This document shows positions 63,501 to 64,000 of a stretch of 64,000 nucleotides of DNA, in pieces; the first letter of the stretch is position 1, and every line of letters starts with the position of its first letter. This DNA comes from Auanema rhodensis (taxonomy: Eukaryota > Nematoda > Chromadorea > Rhabditida > Rhabditidae): NCBI GenBank assembly GCA_964057225.1, contig OZ059895.1, positions 6,820,001 to 6,884,000 of the forward strand, given 5' to 3'. The notes below the pieces were generated by a model. That model did not search any database and had not been told where the DNA came from. It saw only the letters and a list, made by a program, of their open reading frames with translations. A program made the position numbers and the translations under genes.

Positions 63501-64000
63501 TCTGAAGATTCGGAAGCTTGTCTATCTCTTTACCGGAAACTTTTATTGTTCAGACAATCTCAGTCTAGAGTTTTGAATGTTCTTCTGAACAGGAATACGG
63601 TGCACGTGCCATTTGCCTTGGGGTATTCAACTTCATTTTTGGTTTAATTACCCAAGTTTGAGGTACTTTGATGATTCAACAAGGGTTACACCTGATGTTG
63701 AACTAAATTTTGGAAAGCTCACTATATGTGAGCAACATTGATATTTCATCTCTCTGAAGATTTGGAAGCTTGTCTATCTCTTGACCGGAAACTTTTATTG
63801 TTCAGACAATCTCAGTCTAGAGTTTTGAATGTTCTTCTGAACAGGAATACGGTGCACGTGCCATTTGCCTTGGGGTATTCATCTTCATCTTTGGTTTAAT
63901 TACCCAAGTTTGAGGTACTTTGATGATTCAACAAGGGTTACACCTGATGTTGAACTAAATTTTGGAAAGCTCACTATATGTGAGCAACATTGATATTTCA
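42561..64000 (+). repeat. 252 bp satellite array, right
   Basis: About 85 monomers in the same orientation as the left array, running off the window. The dominant subtype differs: GAACAGGAATACGG, GGGGTATTCAACTTCATTTT, GACCGGAAA or TTACCGGAAACTTTT. Higher-order order is clear: a TTTGCTGATTC variant recurs at about 44518, 48298 and 50818 (15 and 10 units apart), and a T-run variant at 56074 and 57082 (exactly 4 units). The same hairpin and GCACGTGC palindrome are kept in nearly all copies; changes such as GCTTAC or GCTCACGATATG are shared by related copies. The array starts mid-monomer with GAGCAACATT, the same ten bases at which the left array stops. No genes. Confidence 0.98.

Overview
This is eukaryotic DNA, most probably from a nematode (a Caenorhabditis-like rhabditid is my best guess). 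Evidence: a protein-primed polymerase gene with eleven introns of only 42-46 bp and T-rich acceptors ending in TTTTCAG or TTTTTAG; a spliced gene near 41.3 kb preceded by a sequence that looks like a trans-splice acceptor; and a BEL/Pao retroelement with a phlebovirus-like envelope, an arrangement known from nematodes. No bacterial gene structure is present. Family names come from reading motifs by eye; no search was run.

Layout. About two thirds of the window is one satellite with a monomer of about 252 bp. The left array covers 1-20955 (the first ~925 bases are inverted) and the right array 42561-64000; both run off the window. Between them lies a 21.6 kb island of mobile and virus-like elements. 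(a) 20956-23880: candidate LTR and decayed envelope gene of a BEL/Pao retroelement, minus strand. (b) 23884-~33940: a Maverick/Polinton with penton (5' truncated), C2H2 zinc-finger protein, adenain-like protease, basic core-like protein, major capsid protein and a complete 13-exon protein-primed DNA polymerase B. (c) 34046-35686: gag and protease remnant of a BEL/Pao element in the same orientation as (a), lacking RT, RNase H and integrase. (d) 35687-35766: a stranded 80 bp piece of the satellite. (e) 35767-42332: a second, different Polinton-like virus element with packaging ATPase, penton, a large membrane glycoprotein, major capsid protein, an integrase chromodomain remnant and a protease remnant. 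A spliced retropepsin-like gene sits between, and truncates, the last two.

How the parts work together. The two virus-like elements carry unrelated-looking capsid sets and opposite gene losses. Element 1 keeps polymerase, protease and capsid but shows no ATPase or integrase. Element 2 keeps ATPase, capsid, an envelope-like glycoprotein and an integrase tail but shows no polymerase. Element 2 is the most interesting part: capsid genes, packaging motor and a signal-peptide/furin-site/transmembrane glycoprotein are packed as divergent pairs separated by 31 and 107 bp, which suggests an enveloped or cell-fusing Maverick-type element with a possible cargo gene. Most element 2 and BEL genes carry one or two stops or frameshifts. 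The element 1 polymerase and capsid genes are open throughout.
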